Assembly: GCA_027063505.1 (NCBI GenBank)
Contig: JAMORO010000011.1
Location: 1 to 37,587 of the forward strand
Source of the DNA: Sulfurimonas sp.
GTDB lineage: Bacteria > Campylobacterota > Campylobacteria > Campylobacterales > Sulfurimonadaceae
Direction: 5' to 3'
Length of the DNA: 37,587 nt
The position numbers were made by a program, and so were the translations under genes. Of this stretch, positions 16,502-23,886 are shown piece after piece. A model generated the notes under the pieces. It was not told where the DNA came from. It saw only the letters and a list, made by a program, of their open reading frames with translations, and made no database searches. The first letter of the stretch is position 1. Every line of letters starts with the position of its first letter.

Positions 16502-17217
16502 TGAAAAATACTATCGCAATTATTCCTGCTAGAGGTGGTAGTAAACGTATACCTCGAAAAAATATTAAAGATTTTTTTGGAAAACCACTGATTGCATACT
16601 CTATTGAAGTTGCACTTCAATCGGGACTCTTTGATAAGGTGATTGTTTCAACGGATGATCAAGAGATTGCTCAAATAGCTAGAGAGTATGGAGCAGAAGT
16701 TCCTTTTATGCGCTCAAATGAACTGAGTGATGATTTTACAACGACTGGTGATGTCATAGAAGATGTGATTGAAAAGCTGCAAAATAAAGGAGAAAAATTT
16801 AATTATGTCTGTACTATCTATGCTACAGCACCACTTCTTCAACAGCAGTACCTTAAAGAAGGGTTTCAAAAACTAAAAAGTTCAAATGCACACATGACTT
16901 TTAGTGCAACATCTATGCCTTTTCCAATTCAAAGAACTTTTAAGATTATGAAAAATGGCAGATGTCAAATGTTTACTCCTGAGTACTTTAAAACACGTAG
17001 TCAAGACCTAGAGGTTGCATACCAAGATGCAGGCCAATTCTACTGGGAAAACCTCTCTATACCCCTTAACGATATAGCCTTTGGAAAAGACTCTATAGCT
17101 ATTATTTTACCTCGTCATTTAGTACAAGATATTGATACTCCTGATGATTGGAAGAGAGTAGAAAAACTCTATGAATTATTAGAAGCAGACAAAGAGAAAA
17201 AAAATGTCAAAAGCTAA
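16501..17217 (+). CDS. pseF: CMP-pseudaminic acid cytidylyltransferase
   Basis: A 238-residue enzyme of the CMP-sialic acid synthetase family. The N-terminal IIPARGGSKRIPRKN (about 6-20) is the CTP-binding signature, and DIDTPDDW near the C-terminus is the family's metal-site ending. It activates pseudaminic acid with CTP to CMP-Pse, the donor for flagellin glycosylation. Placement between pseC and pseG, rather than similarity alone, distinguishes it from NeuA or LegF. It overlaps pseC by 1 base and pseG by 14 bases. Confidence 0.93.
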   Translation: MKNTIAIIPARGGSKRIPRKNIKDFFGKPLIAYSIEVALQSGLFDKVIVSTDDQEIAQIAREYGAEVPFMRSNELSDDFTTTGDVIEDVIEKLQNKGEKFNYVCTIYATAPLLQQQYLKEGFQKLKSSNAHMTFSATSMPFPIQRTFKIMKNGRCQMFTPEYFKTRSQDLEVAYQDAGQFYWENLSIPLNDIAFGKDSIAIILPRHLVQDIDTPDDWKRVEKLYELLEADKEKKNVKS

Positions 17218-18136
17218 AACAATACTCTTTCGAGCAGACTCTTCTTCAAAAATAGGCCTTGGGCATATAATGCGAGATTTAGTTCTTGCTTCCCAATATG
17301 CAAAAAAAGGTCACAAGATTATATTTGCGACACAAGATCTTAAAGGCAACATAAATCACAAGATCCTGCAATCTGGATATCAAATCAAAATTTTACAATC
17401 TAATTCAAAAAAAGAGCTTGTAAACTTAATAAAAAAATTACATCTAAAACTACTAGTCCTTGATCATTATAAAATAACTTATAAAAAAGAGAAGTATATA
17501 AAAGAGAAAACCAAAGTGAAAATTTTAAGTTTTGATGATACCTATGAAAAACACTTTTGTGACATACTACTCAACCATAATATAAGTGCAGATGAAAAAC
17601 GCTATGTAAACTTAGTGCCTAAACATTGTAAACTTCGTTGCGGTTCTCAATATACTCTTTTAAGAGATGAGTTTCTTCAAGAAAAAAAGAAAAAAACAGT
17701 TTTTATTGCGATGGGTGGTGCAGACATAGCACAACTCAATATAAAAATATTAAAAACTATAAAAAAATTTAAACTCTTTAATGTGCATATTGTTACTACA
17801 AAAACCAATAAAAATCTACTAACCTTACAAAAATACTGTAAAAATAAAAAATGGATTCACTTACATATTGACTCCATAAATCTTGCCAAATTAATGAAAA
17901 AGAGTGATTTTGCGATAGTTACTCCAAGTGTAACTTTAAATGAGGTTGTTTTTATGCAACTACCTTTTATCGCAATTAAAATAGTAGATAATCAACAAGA
18001 TATTTATAAATATTTTAAAAAAGATTTTTTACTACTTCAAGTATCAGAAATAGATCAATTAAAACATAAAATTAAAGAACTGATAAAAAACAACGATATG
18101 TTTTTACAGAAACTCAAAAGGGAATTTAATGAATAA
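17204..18136 (+). CDS. pseG: UDP-2,4-diacetamido-2,4,6-trideoxy-beta-L-altropyranose hydrolase
   Basis: A 310-residue GT-B-fold enzyme that cuts UDP from the bacillosamine-like precursor before PseI. The N-terminal RADSSSKIGLGHIMR (about 10-24) is the PseG signature, with the likely catalytic base His21. A central FIAMGGAD and C-terminal SVTLNE match the UDP-binding half. The C-terminal half is lysine-rich and very AT-rich (one sampled 60-base stretch has only 12 G/C), unlike pseB or topA, and is somewhat shorter and more divergent than the N-terminus, as if the gene evolves fast or was acquired separately. It overlaps pseF by 14 bases and the next gene by 8. Confidence 0.9.
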   Translation: MSKAKTILFRADSSSKIGLGHIMRDLVLASQYAKKGHKIIFATQDLKGNINHKILQSGYQIKILQSNSKKELVNLIKKLHLKLLVLDHYKITYKKEKYIKEKTKVKILSFDDTYEKHFCDILLNHNISADEKRYVNLVPKHCKLRCGSQYTLLRDEFLQEKKKKTVFIAMGGADIAQLNIKILKTIKKFKLFNVHIVTTKTNKNLLTLQKYCKNKKWIHLHIDSINLAKLMKKSDFAIVTPSVTLNEVVFMQLPFIAIKIVDNQQDIYKYFKKDFLLLQVSEIDQLKHKIKELIKNNDMFLQKLKREFNE

Positions 18137-18899
18137 AGATAATTTTGTAGCAAAAGCAACTTCGAGTCAATTTTTACAAGCAAGAATAAAGTTAAACCAA
18201 AATGCGACAAATAATTTTGAACACTGGAGCATAAATACTATGCCTCAAATTCCATTGAATTCAAATATTTTAGACTTGGGTTGTGGCACAGGAAAACAGA
18301 TAGAGAGTTTTTCACATTTACTACCAAAAACTTGTTTATATGTAGGCTGTGATATTTCAAAAGAGAGTATAGAGCTTATTAAACAAAACTATAGTGGACT
18401 ACCTCAGCTAAAACTTATTAATGAATCTTTTGATAAACTAGAATCTTTTTTTGAAGATACTATGAAGTTTGATCTTATATATAGTTTTTATGCTCTTTAC
18501 TATACTGAAAACTTGAAACTCTTAATTGAAAACATCTATAAAAAGCTCAATGATGGTGGTGTATTTTGGGTTGTAATGCCCTATAAGAATACAAATATTG
18601 AACTATTTAGTATTTTAGAAAAAATCTACCCTATTGATAAAAAAGTAACCTACTCAATCAATCAATTTTCATCTGATATTATCTCGAATGCAAGTGAAGT
18701 AAAATTCTCAGATATCGATGTTTCACTATTTGAAAACAAAATAAAATTTGAGTCATCTGCAGATCTCTTAACATATCTTAAAAATACAACTTTTTACAAA
18801 AAAGAGTTTGAAGAAAAAATAGTACAAGAGATTGAAAACAGTTTTACTCATGAGTTTCTTCTCACAAAAGAAGTCATCTCAATAAAGTTAACAAAATGA
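18129..18899 (+). CDS. Class I SAM-dependent methyltransferase in the pse operon
   Basis: A 256-residue soluble protein with the SAM-binding motif I LDLGCGTGKQIE at about 49-60, an acidic residue at the end of strand 2 (CDISKES) and a motif-IV-like FDLIYSFYALYYTEN. No fusion or export signal is visible. It occupies the slot where pseH lies in several Campylobacterota, but has no acetyltransferase motif. O- or N-methylation of a pseudaminic acid precursor or of its acyl group is the simplest hypothesis. It overlaps pseG by 8 bases and the deacetylase gene by 4 (ATGA), so translation is coupled. Confidence 0.85.
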   Translation: MNKDNFVAKATSSQFLQARIKLNQNATNNFEHWSINTMPQIPLNSNILDLGCGTGKQIESFSHLLPKTCLYVGCDISKESIELIKQNYSGLPQLKLINESFDKLESFFEDTMKFDLIYSFYALYYTENLKLLIENIYKKLNDGGVFWVVMPYKNTNIELFSILEKIYPIDKKVTYSINQFSSDIISNASEVKFSDIDVSLFENKIKFESSADLLTYLKNTTFYKKEFEEKIVQEIENSFTHEFLLTKEVISIKLTK

Positions 18900-19573
18900 A
18901 AAAAATATTAGCCATAGTTGCCCACCCTGATGATGAAGTCTTAGGATGTTTTGGAACCTTAGCACGCCTTATACAAGAGGGAAACGAAGTCTATACTCTT
19001 ATTCTTGGAGAAGGAAAAACTAGTAGAGATGAGAAGAGAGATATATCTAATAAAAAAGATGAGATATCTCTTTTAAACAGTGAGATTATGGATGCTAACA
19101 ATATAATAGGAGTTAAAAAAGTTTTTATAGAAAGTTTTCCTGATAATCGATTTGATAGTGTTGATTTACTTGATATTATAAAGGTTATCTCAAAAGTAAA
19201 AGAGGAAATAGAACCTGACATAATATTTACTCATTTTGCAAATGATTTAAATATAGATCATCAAATCACATATAAGGCAGTTATAACAGCTACACGGCCT
19301 ATGCAAGGTGAATCAGTAAAAGAGATTTATAGTTTTGAAGTACTCTCTTCTACAGAGTGGAACTTTCCTCTCTCTTTTTCTCCTGATACTTTTTATGATA
19401 TTAGTGACACACTTGATTTGAAAATTCAAGCTATGCAAAAATATCACTCAGAACTGTGTAGATATCCACACCCTAGAAGTTTAGAAGGTATAGAACTAAG
19501 TGCTAAATACTGGGGTATGAGAATGGGGAGAAAATATATTGAAGCCTTTCAATCAGTTAGAATCATAAAATGA
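18896..19573 (+). CDS. PIG-L/LmbE-family N-deacetylase in the pse operon
   Basis: A 225-residue protein with the zinc-binding AHPDDEVLG at about 9-17 and the second metal ligand in the NIDHQ motif (about 119-123), which define PIG-L/LmbE deacetylases. Such enzymes remove acetyl groups from N-acetylamino sugars (GlcNAc-PI, MshB and BshB substrates). Together with the adjoining formyltransferase-like gene, it suggests an N-acetyl group is removed and replaced on a pseudaminic acid intermediate. The substrate is inferred from context. Start and stop both overlap neighbours by 4 bases. Confidence 0.88.
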   Translation: MKKILAIVAHPDDEVLGCFGTLARLIQEGNEVYTLILGEGKTSRDEKRDISNKKDEISLLNSEIMDANNIIGVKKVFIESFPDNRFDSVDLLDIIKVISKVKEEIEPDIIFTHFANDLNIDHQITYKAVITATRPMQGESVKEIYSFEVLSSTEWNFPLSFSPDTFYDISDTLDLKIQAMQKYHSELCRYPHPRSLEGIELSAKYWGMRMGRKYIEAFQSVRIIK

Positions 19574-20202
19574 GAATAGCTATTTTAACAACAAAAGATC
19601 AATGGTTTCAAATGTATGCAGTAGATTTTTCTAAAAAAATAGGAGCTTCTCTATTCTATGACTATGCTACTATAAAAGGGTATGATATAGTCTTTATCTT
19701 AGGATTTCACACGATCATACCAGAAGAAATTCTAACAAAGAATAAGCATAATATAGTTATTCATGAGAGTGCTTTACCAAAAGGCAAAGGATGGGCTCCT
19801 ATATTTTGGCAAGTTTTAGAAGGTAAAAATAAAATTCCAGTTACTATGTTTGAAGCAACAAAAGGTACAGATAATGGACCCATATATATGCAGAGAACAC
19901 TTACTCTTACAGGTTTTGAACTTAATGCTGAACTTAGACAGAAACAAGCCGAGTTTACGATAGCAATGTGTTTAGAGTTTATTGACAACTACCAACAATA
20001 TAAAGAACCGATAGATCAGATAGGAGAAGAGACTTTTTATCCAAAGCGTTCTGCTAAGGATAGTAAGCTCGATATAAACAGAACAATTAAAGAGCAATTT
20101 AATCTTTTAAGAATTGTAAATAATAACGAATACCCCGCTTTTTTTGAGATAGATGGGCATAAATATATTATTAAAATAGAGGAATCAGATGAAAATAGGT
20201 AA
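19570..20202 (+). CDS. Formyltransferase-fold protein in the pse operon
   Basis: A 210-residue protein resembling the catalytic domain of methionyl-tRNA and sugar formyltransferases, which use 10-formyl-tetrahydrofolate. The core is HESALPKGKGWAPIFWQVLEG, with His65, followed by Asp101 in TDNGPIY. The His-to-Asp spacing of 36 equals that of E. coli Fmt (His108, Asp144). The Asn of the Asn-x-His pair is Val63 here, with Asn61 two residues earlier. It lacks the tRNA-binding C-terminal domain of true Fmt, so a small sugar amine is the likely substrate. It overlaps the deacetylase gene by 4 bases and pseI by 14. Formylation of the pseudaminic acid 7-amino (precursor C4) position would explain the absence of PseH. 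Confidence 0.82.
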   Translation: MRIAILTTKDQWFQMYAVDFSKKIGASLFYDYATIKGYDIVFILGFHTIIPEEILTKNKHNIVIHESALPKGKGWAPIFWQVLEGKNKIPVTMFEATKGTDNGPIYMQRTLTLTGFELNAELRQKQAEFTIAMCLEFIDNYQQYKEPIDQIGEETFYPKRSAKDSKLDINRTIKEQFNLLRIVNNNEYPAFFEIDGHKYIIKIEESDENR

Positions 20203-21217
20203 TTTCAATTTAGAAACAGATGGAACCTACATTATTGCCGAACTTAGTGCAAACCATAACGGAAGTCTTAAAATCGCAAAAGAAACTATTAAAGCAGCCA
20301 AAGAAGTTGGTGCTAATGCTATAAAGCTCCAAACATATACAGCTGATACTATTACTCTTAATTCTAATAGAGAAGATTTTATCGTTAAAGGTGGTACTTT
20401 ATGGGATGGAAAAAGCCTATATGAGTTATATAAATGGGCATATACCCCTTGGGAATGGCATGAAGAACTTTTTGCATATGCAAGAGAGATAGGAATAGAA
20501 ATCTTCTCGTCTCCTTTTGATAGAACTGCCGTTGATTTTTTAGAAAAATTTAGCCCAGCAGCATACAAAGTTGCTTCATTTGAGATTACAGACTATGCAC
20601 TAGTTCGCTATATTGCATCTAAAATGAAACCAATTATTATATCCACAGGAATAGCTACAATAGATGAGATACAGGATGTAGTAGATATATGTACAGAAGT
20701 TGGTAATGAAGATATAGTACTTTTAAAATGTACAAGTGCTTATCCTGCTCCATTAGAAGATGCAAACCTAGTAATGATACGAAACTTAGCAGAAACATTT
20801 GATGTAGTTACTGGATTCTCAGACCATACAATAGGTTCTACTGCACCACTAGTAGCAACAACACTGGGAGCAAAAGTGATAGAGAAACATTTTATACTTG
20901 ATAAATCACTGGGTGGTCCAGATGCTGATTTTTCTATGGATAAAAAGGAGTTTAGAGATATGGTTCAAGCAATAAGAGATAGTGAAAAACTTTTGGGAAA
21001 GGTTGACTATAGTATGAATGACAAAAAAATCCAATCTCGTCAATTTGCAAGAAGTCTTTATGTCTCACAGGATATAAAAAAAGGTGATATATTTAATAAA
21101 CATAACATTCGTAGTGTAAGACCAGGGTATGGTATGCACCCTAAACACCTGAAAGATATTTTAGGGAAACAGGCCTCTAAAGATTATTTTTTTGGAGATC
21201 GCTTCTCTTTAAATTAA
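20189..21217 (+). CDS. pseI: Pseudaminic acid synthase
   Basis: A 342-residue enzyme of the NeuB family: a TIM-barrel domain (about 1-275) with YIIAELSANHNGS at the start and the manganese and phosphoenolpyruvate-binding FSDHT and EKHF segments, then a C-terminal SAF (antifreeze-like) domain (about 285-342). It condenses the 6-deoxy-AltdiNAc-type sugar from PseG with phosphoenolpyruvate to give pseudaminic acid. Assignment to Pse rather than sialic or legionaminic acid rests on pseB, pseC and pseG in the same operon. It is the last gene of the operon; the convergent methylase gene ends 2 bases away and no terminator hairpin is visible. Confidence 0.93.
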   Translation: MKIGNFNLETDGTYIIAELSANHNGSLKIAKETIKAAKEVGANAIKLQTYTADTITLNSNREDFIVKGGTLWDGKSLYELYKWAYTPWEWHEELFAYAREIGIEIFSSPFDRTAVDFLEKFSPAAYKVASFEITDYALVRYIASKMKPIIISTGIATIDEIQDVVDICTEVGNEDIVLLKCTSAYPAPLEDANLVMIRNLAETFDVVTGFSDHTIGSTAPLVATTLGAKVIEKHFILDKSLGGPDADFSMDKKEFRDMVQAIRDSEKLLGKVDYSMNDKKIQSRQFARSLYVSQDIKKGDIFNKHNIRSVRPGYGMHPKHLKDILGKQASKDYFFGDRFSLN

Positions 21218-21219
21218 GC

Positions 21220-21846
21220 CTATCTCTTTTCCAATAAGAACCAGGTAATATCATCCTGAGGAAAATTGTTATCTCTATGATAAACAAACTTATAGTCAAT
21301 AAGTCGTAAATCAGGATACTTATCTAATATCTCACCGGCAAAATCTCTTTTAAAGAGTTTGTCACTATTTCCCCTATAACCAATACTTACTGGGGTTGGA
21401 TTATAATACTCTGCAATCAAAATATATCTGTTTGAAGTATCATAAAGTTTTTGATACACTACGTCTAAGTAGTCTGGGCTTATATGGATTAAAACCCCCT
21501 TTATAAAAACAAAATCACTTCTCTCTTCTATCTCTACATCCAGGATCGACTCATGATATATTTTATTTACAAAAGGTAGCTGTTTCAGTTCAGATATAGC
21601 CTCATTACTAATCTCAACTGCAGCTATATTTACATCATTAAAAAGTTTATCTATTGCATGTAAGTTTAATCCTATATTAGAACCAAACTCTATTACACTT
21701 TTAATATCTGAGTTACATTGTTTGAAAATATCACTAAAGAAAGTAATATTATTTTTTACAATTTCTATACTATTTCTTTTTATATATTCTGAGGCCCACT
21801 CTGAAGATGCCCAAAAGACTTCCTGCTCTGTTTTGTATTTTTGCAT
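21220..21846 (-). CDS. Pseudaminic acid biosynthesis-associated methylase
   Basis: A 208-residue methyltransferase whose opening KTEQEVFWASSEWASEYIKRN pattern, IEFGSNIGLNL SAM-binding motif (about 51-61) and KGVLIHISPD motif match the small family usually found with pseudaminic acid genes (TIGR03587 as I recall it). Its substrate is not established. It begins directly after the maf stop codon on the same strand, so the two genes form one unit. The window therefore has two unrelated methyltransferases tied to flagellin glycosylation, this one and that at 18129. Confidence 0.85.
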   Translation of the reverse strand: MQKYKTEQEVFWASSEWASEYIKRNSIEIVKNNITFFSDIFKQCNSDIKSVIEFGSNIGLNLHAIDKLFNDVNIAAVEISNEAISELKQLPFVNKIYHESILDVEIEERSDFVFIKGVLIHISPDYLDVVYQKLYDTSNRYILIAEYYNPTPVSIGYRGNSDKLFKRDFAGEILDKYPDLRLIDYKFVYHRDNNFPQDDITWFLLEKR

Positions 21847-23736
21847 CTATCTTCCTTTTTTTACAACAGACTGTTCAGTTATCTCAATAATTTTTTCTAA
21901 GCTTGCCCATAATCTATAGAGCCACTCATAATGAACTTTAATATAGTTTATCTTTTTCAGTTTTATTGCTTCTGGTGTATTTTCTCTCATAGTCTTTGCT
22001 AGTGCTATCTCAAAATCAACATGTTCTAAATAGGACATGAAAAGTGTTGTATAAGTGTTTACAAATTTTGGATTTGTATACTTATCTTTTACAAAATATA
22101 TTTTATCAAGTAATTCATCTAGTTCTCTATTTTTAACATTTTTTATAAGCTCTGTATTATTAAGATTTTGAATCTCTTTTAAAAACTGTTCAACAAAGTC
22201 AAAAGTTTTCTTTGCCTGTTTCTTAACACTTTTAGCAAGTTTGAGATTTTCCTTTTGCTTAGATATATACTTTAACTCATTTTTAGATATTTCTTCTTCT
22301 GAAGGATAAGAGATGTCAAGTTTATCCTTAGACTCTGAAGTTATTAAAATATTTTCACAGTACTCTTGAAATGGAATCTCTATTGTATCAGGTATTCTAG
22401 CACCACCCTCTGTTGCATTATATATCTCCATAGGTTTTCTACTTTTAGAGTGTCCTATCTGTACAACAAAATCATTTAAAAACAATCTCCAGTATTTTTG
22501 TGTCGCAACTTCTCCATCTCCACCATATGCAGGAATATAACCATCAAACTTTTCATCAAACTTTTCACCATCTGTTCCAAAAACATGTCCTTGAGCATGA
22601 GAGCGACCATCCTTAGAAAAAGCCAAATCTTGACCAATAAAGACAAAATCTTTAAACTCTGCATTTATCGCTAATGTAAACAGATAGTTAGCACCACATA
22701 AGCCACCACCAAGGTATCCCCACTCATCTAAACCTAAGGCCATATTATGCGTATCTGCTCTTAAATATGGACAAGTAATTCCCCCTTTTATAGCAGCAAA
22801 AGCATCACTATGACATACTGTTGCAAGCATAAAAACTATATCTTTAAAAAAATCTGCTGGTATATCTGTAAAGAAATTTGCCACCTCTTTTATTCTTTCC
22901 ATCCCTAAAACTATATCTGGCTTTATCCCTGCATTATAAAGTACAGGAAAACTTGCATCAACACTGAGAATGGTAAAATACTCTTGATATTTTTTAAGTA
23001 TTGGCAACTGTTTTTCAAGAGATGGACCTGTTGAAACTAAAACTGCATACTTTCTCTTTTTTAAACTTTTTAAAACTTTTTGAAGCGATGGATGCCTAAA
23101 CATATCTAGCATCTTTTCGGAGGAGTGTTTATATCCTGTTAGTGTGTCATCTAAGGAGTCACCCTTATCTTGTATAAAATGCTTGAGTATAAGTAGTATA
23201 GTGTCATTTATCTTTTTAGCTTGAGATAAATATTTATCATAATAACTTGAATAGATATCGAGGTTATACACCTTTATGTAAAATTTTGATTGTGTATCTA
23301 TAATCTGCTTTGCTTTAAATAAGTTGACATCCCGTGTCAAATTAATAATAAGTCGTTTTTCAGAAATTTCTTTTGAAAAATCGATAAGGTTAAGGACTAT
23401 ATATATTAACTCTAATTCCGGCTCAAATATATAGACTTTCTTATGGTTTATATTTTTTAAAATCCTCTTGTAAAAAGTACCACTTCCTATCCCAAAGAAG
23501 TAGAGGGCATAGTAGTTGTCAAAGAGCTCAAACTCTTGAAGTTTTTTTTCTATGCTCTCTAAAGAGTTGTCAACGAGTGTTCCATCCCTATTATCAACTA
23601 TTTTTAAATCACTTAAATTTTCTAAATCTGTAACAAATACCTCATAAGTCTCATTTGAAGCTATACTTTGTAACTTATTTGCCAACTCTATATCTGTGTC
23701 AAAAATAGCTTTAATGTTTTTAGTGAATATATCCAA
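21847..23736 (-). CDS. Motility accessory factor Maf (DUF115), putative flagellin pseudaminyltransferase
   Basis: A 629-residue cytoplasmic protein. The central DUF115/MptE-like domain is visible as VSTGPSLEKQLPIL (about 233-246), then SVDASFPVLYNAGIKPDIVLG, ATVCHSDAFAAI and FVFIGQDLAFSKDGRSHAQG; the C-terminal 170 residues are helical. Maf proteins in Campylobacterota and other genera are required for flagellin glycosylation and are believed to transfer nonulosonic acid from the CMP-sugar to flagellin. Translation starts at TTG 23736 after an AAGG site. It is preceded by a near-consensus sigma-54 promoter and lies downstream of flagellin's terminator; the methylase follows without a gap. Confidence 0.9.
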   Translation of the reverse strand: MDIFTKNIKAIFDTDIELANKLQSIASNETYEVFVTDLENLSDLKIVDNRDGTLVDNSLESIEKKLQEFELFDNYYALYFFGIGSGTFYKRILKNINHKKVYIFEPELELIYIVLNLIDFSKEISEKRLIINLTRDVNLFKAKQIIDTQSKFYIKVYNLDIYSSYYDKYLSQAKKINDTILLILKHFIQDKGDSLDDTLTGYKHSSEKMLDMFRHPSLQKVLKSLKKRKYAVLVSTGPSLEKQLPILKKYQEYFTILSVDASFPVLYNAGIKPDIVLGMERIKEVANFFTDIPADFFKDIVFMLATVCHSDAFAAIKGGITCPYLRADTHNMALGLDEWGYLGGGLCGANYLFTLAINAEFKDFVFIGQDLAFSKDGRSHAQGHVFGTDGEKFDEKFDGYIPAYGGDGEVATQKYWRLFLNDFVVQIGHSKSRKPMEIYNATEGGARIPDTIEIPFQEYCENILITSESKDKLDISYPSEEEISKNELKYISKQKENLKLAKSVKKQAKKTFDFVEQFLKEIQNLNNTELIKNVKNRELDELLDKIYFVKDKYTNPKFVNTYTTLFMSYLEHVDFEIALAKTMRENTPEAIKLKKINYIKVHYEWLYRLWASLEKIIEITEQSVVKKGR

Positions 23737-23775
23737 GTTTGTACCTTAAAAAGTTGATTTTATATGTAAGTTAAT

Positions 23776-23792
23776 AGCAACTAATGTGCCAA
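23776..23792 (-). promoter_or_regulatory. Sigma-54 (RpoN) promoter of maf-methylase
   Basis: On the minus strand TTGGCAC, 5 bases and TTGCT give the -24/-12 pattern with GG and GC exactly 10 bases apart, differing from the consensus YTGGCACG-N4-TTGCW only at the eighth base. It is about 40 bases upstream of the maf start, and predicts control by the flagellar FlgR-type activator known in this phylum. Confidence 0.85.
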
Positions 23793-23831
23793 AATAAAGA
23801 AGAGAGTGAAAGATGTGGTAGCTATTGATAG

Positions 23832-23867
23832 AAAAGAAAAAAAGCTAGAGAAGTAAATTCTCTAGCT
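23832..23867 (-). terminator. Rho-independent terminator of flagellin
   Basis: A perfect 10-bp stem (23843-23852 with 23858-23867), 5-base loop, is followed on the minus strand by a T-rich run (23832-23842). It lies about 20 bases after the flagellin stop codon, separating it from the maf promoter. Confidence 0.9.
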
Positions 23868-23886
23868 AAAAGTTTAAAGAAAATTA

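Noticed and set aside
20189..21217. pseI as sialic acid (NeuB) or legionaminic acid synthase
   Set aside because: The family fold is shared, but the operon contains the inverting dehydratase pseB and pseC and pseG signatures, which point to pseudaminic acid.
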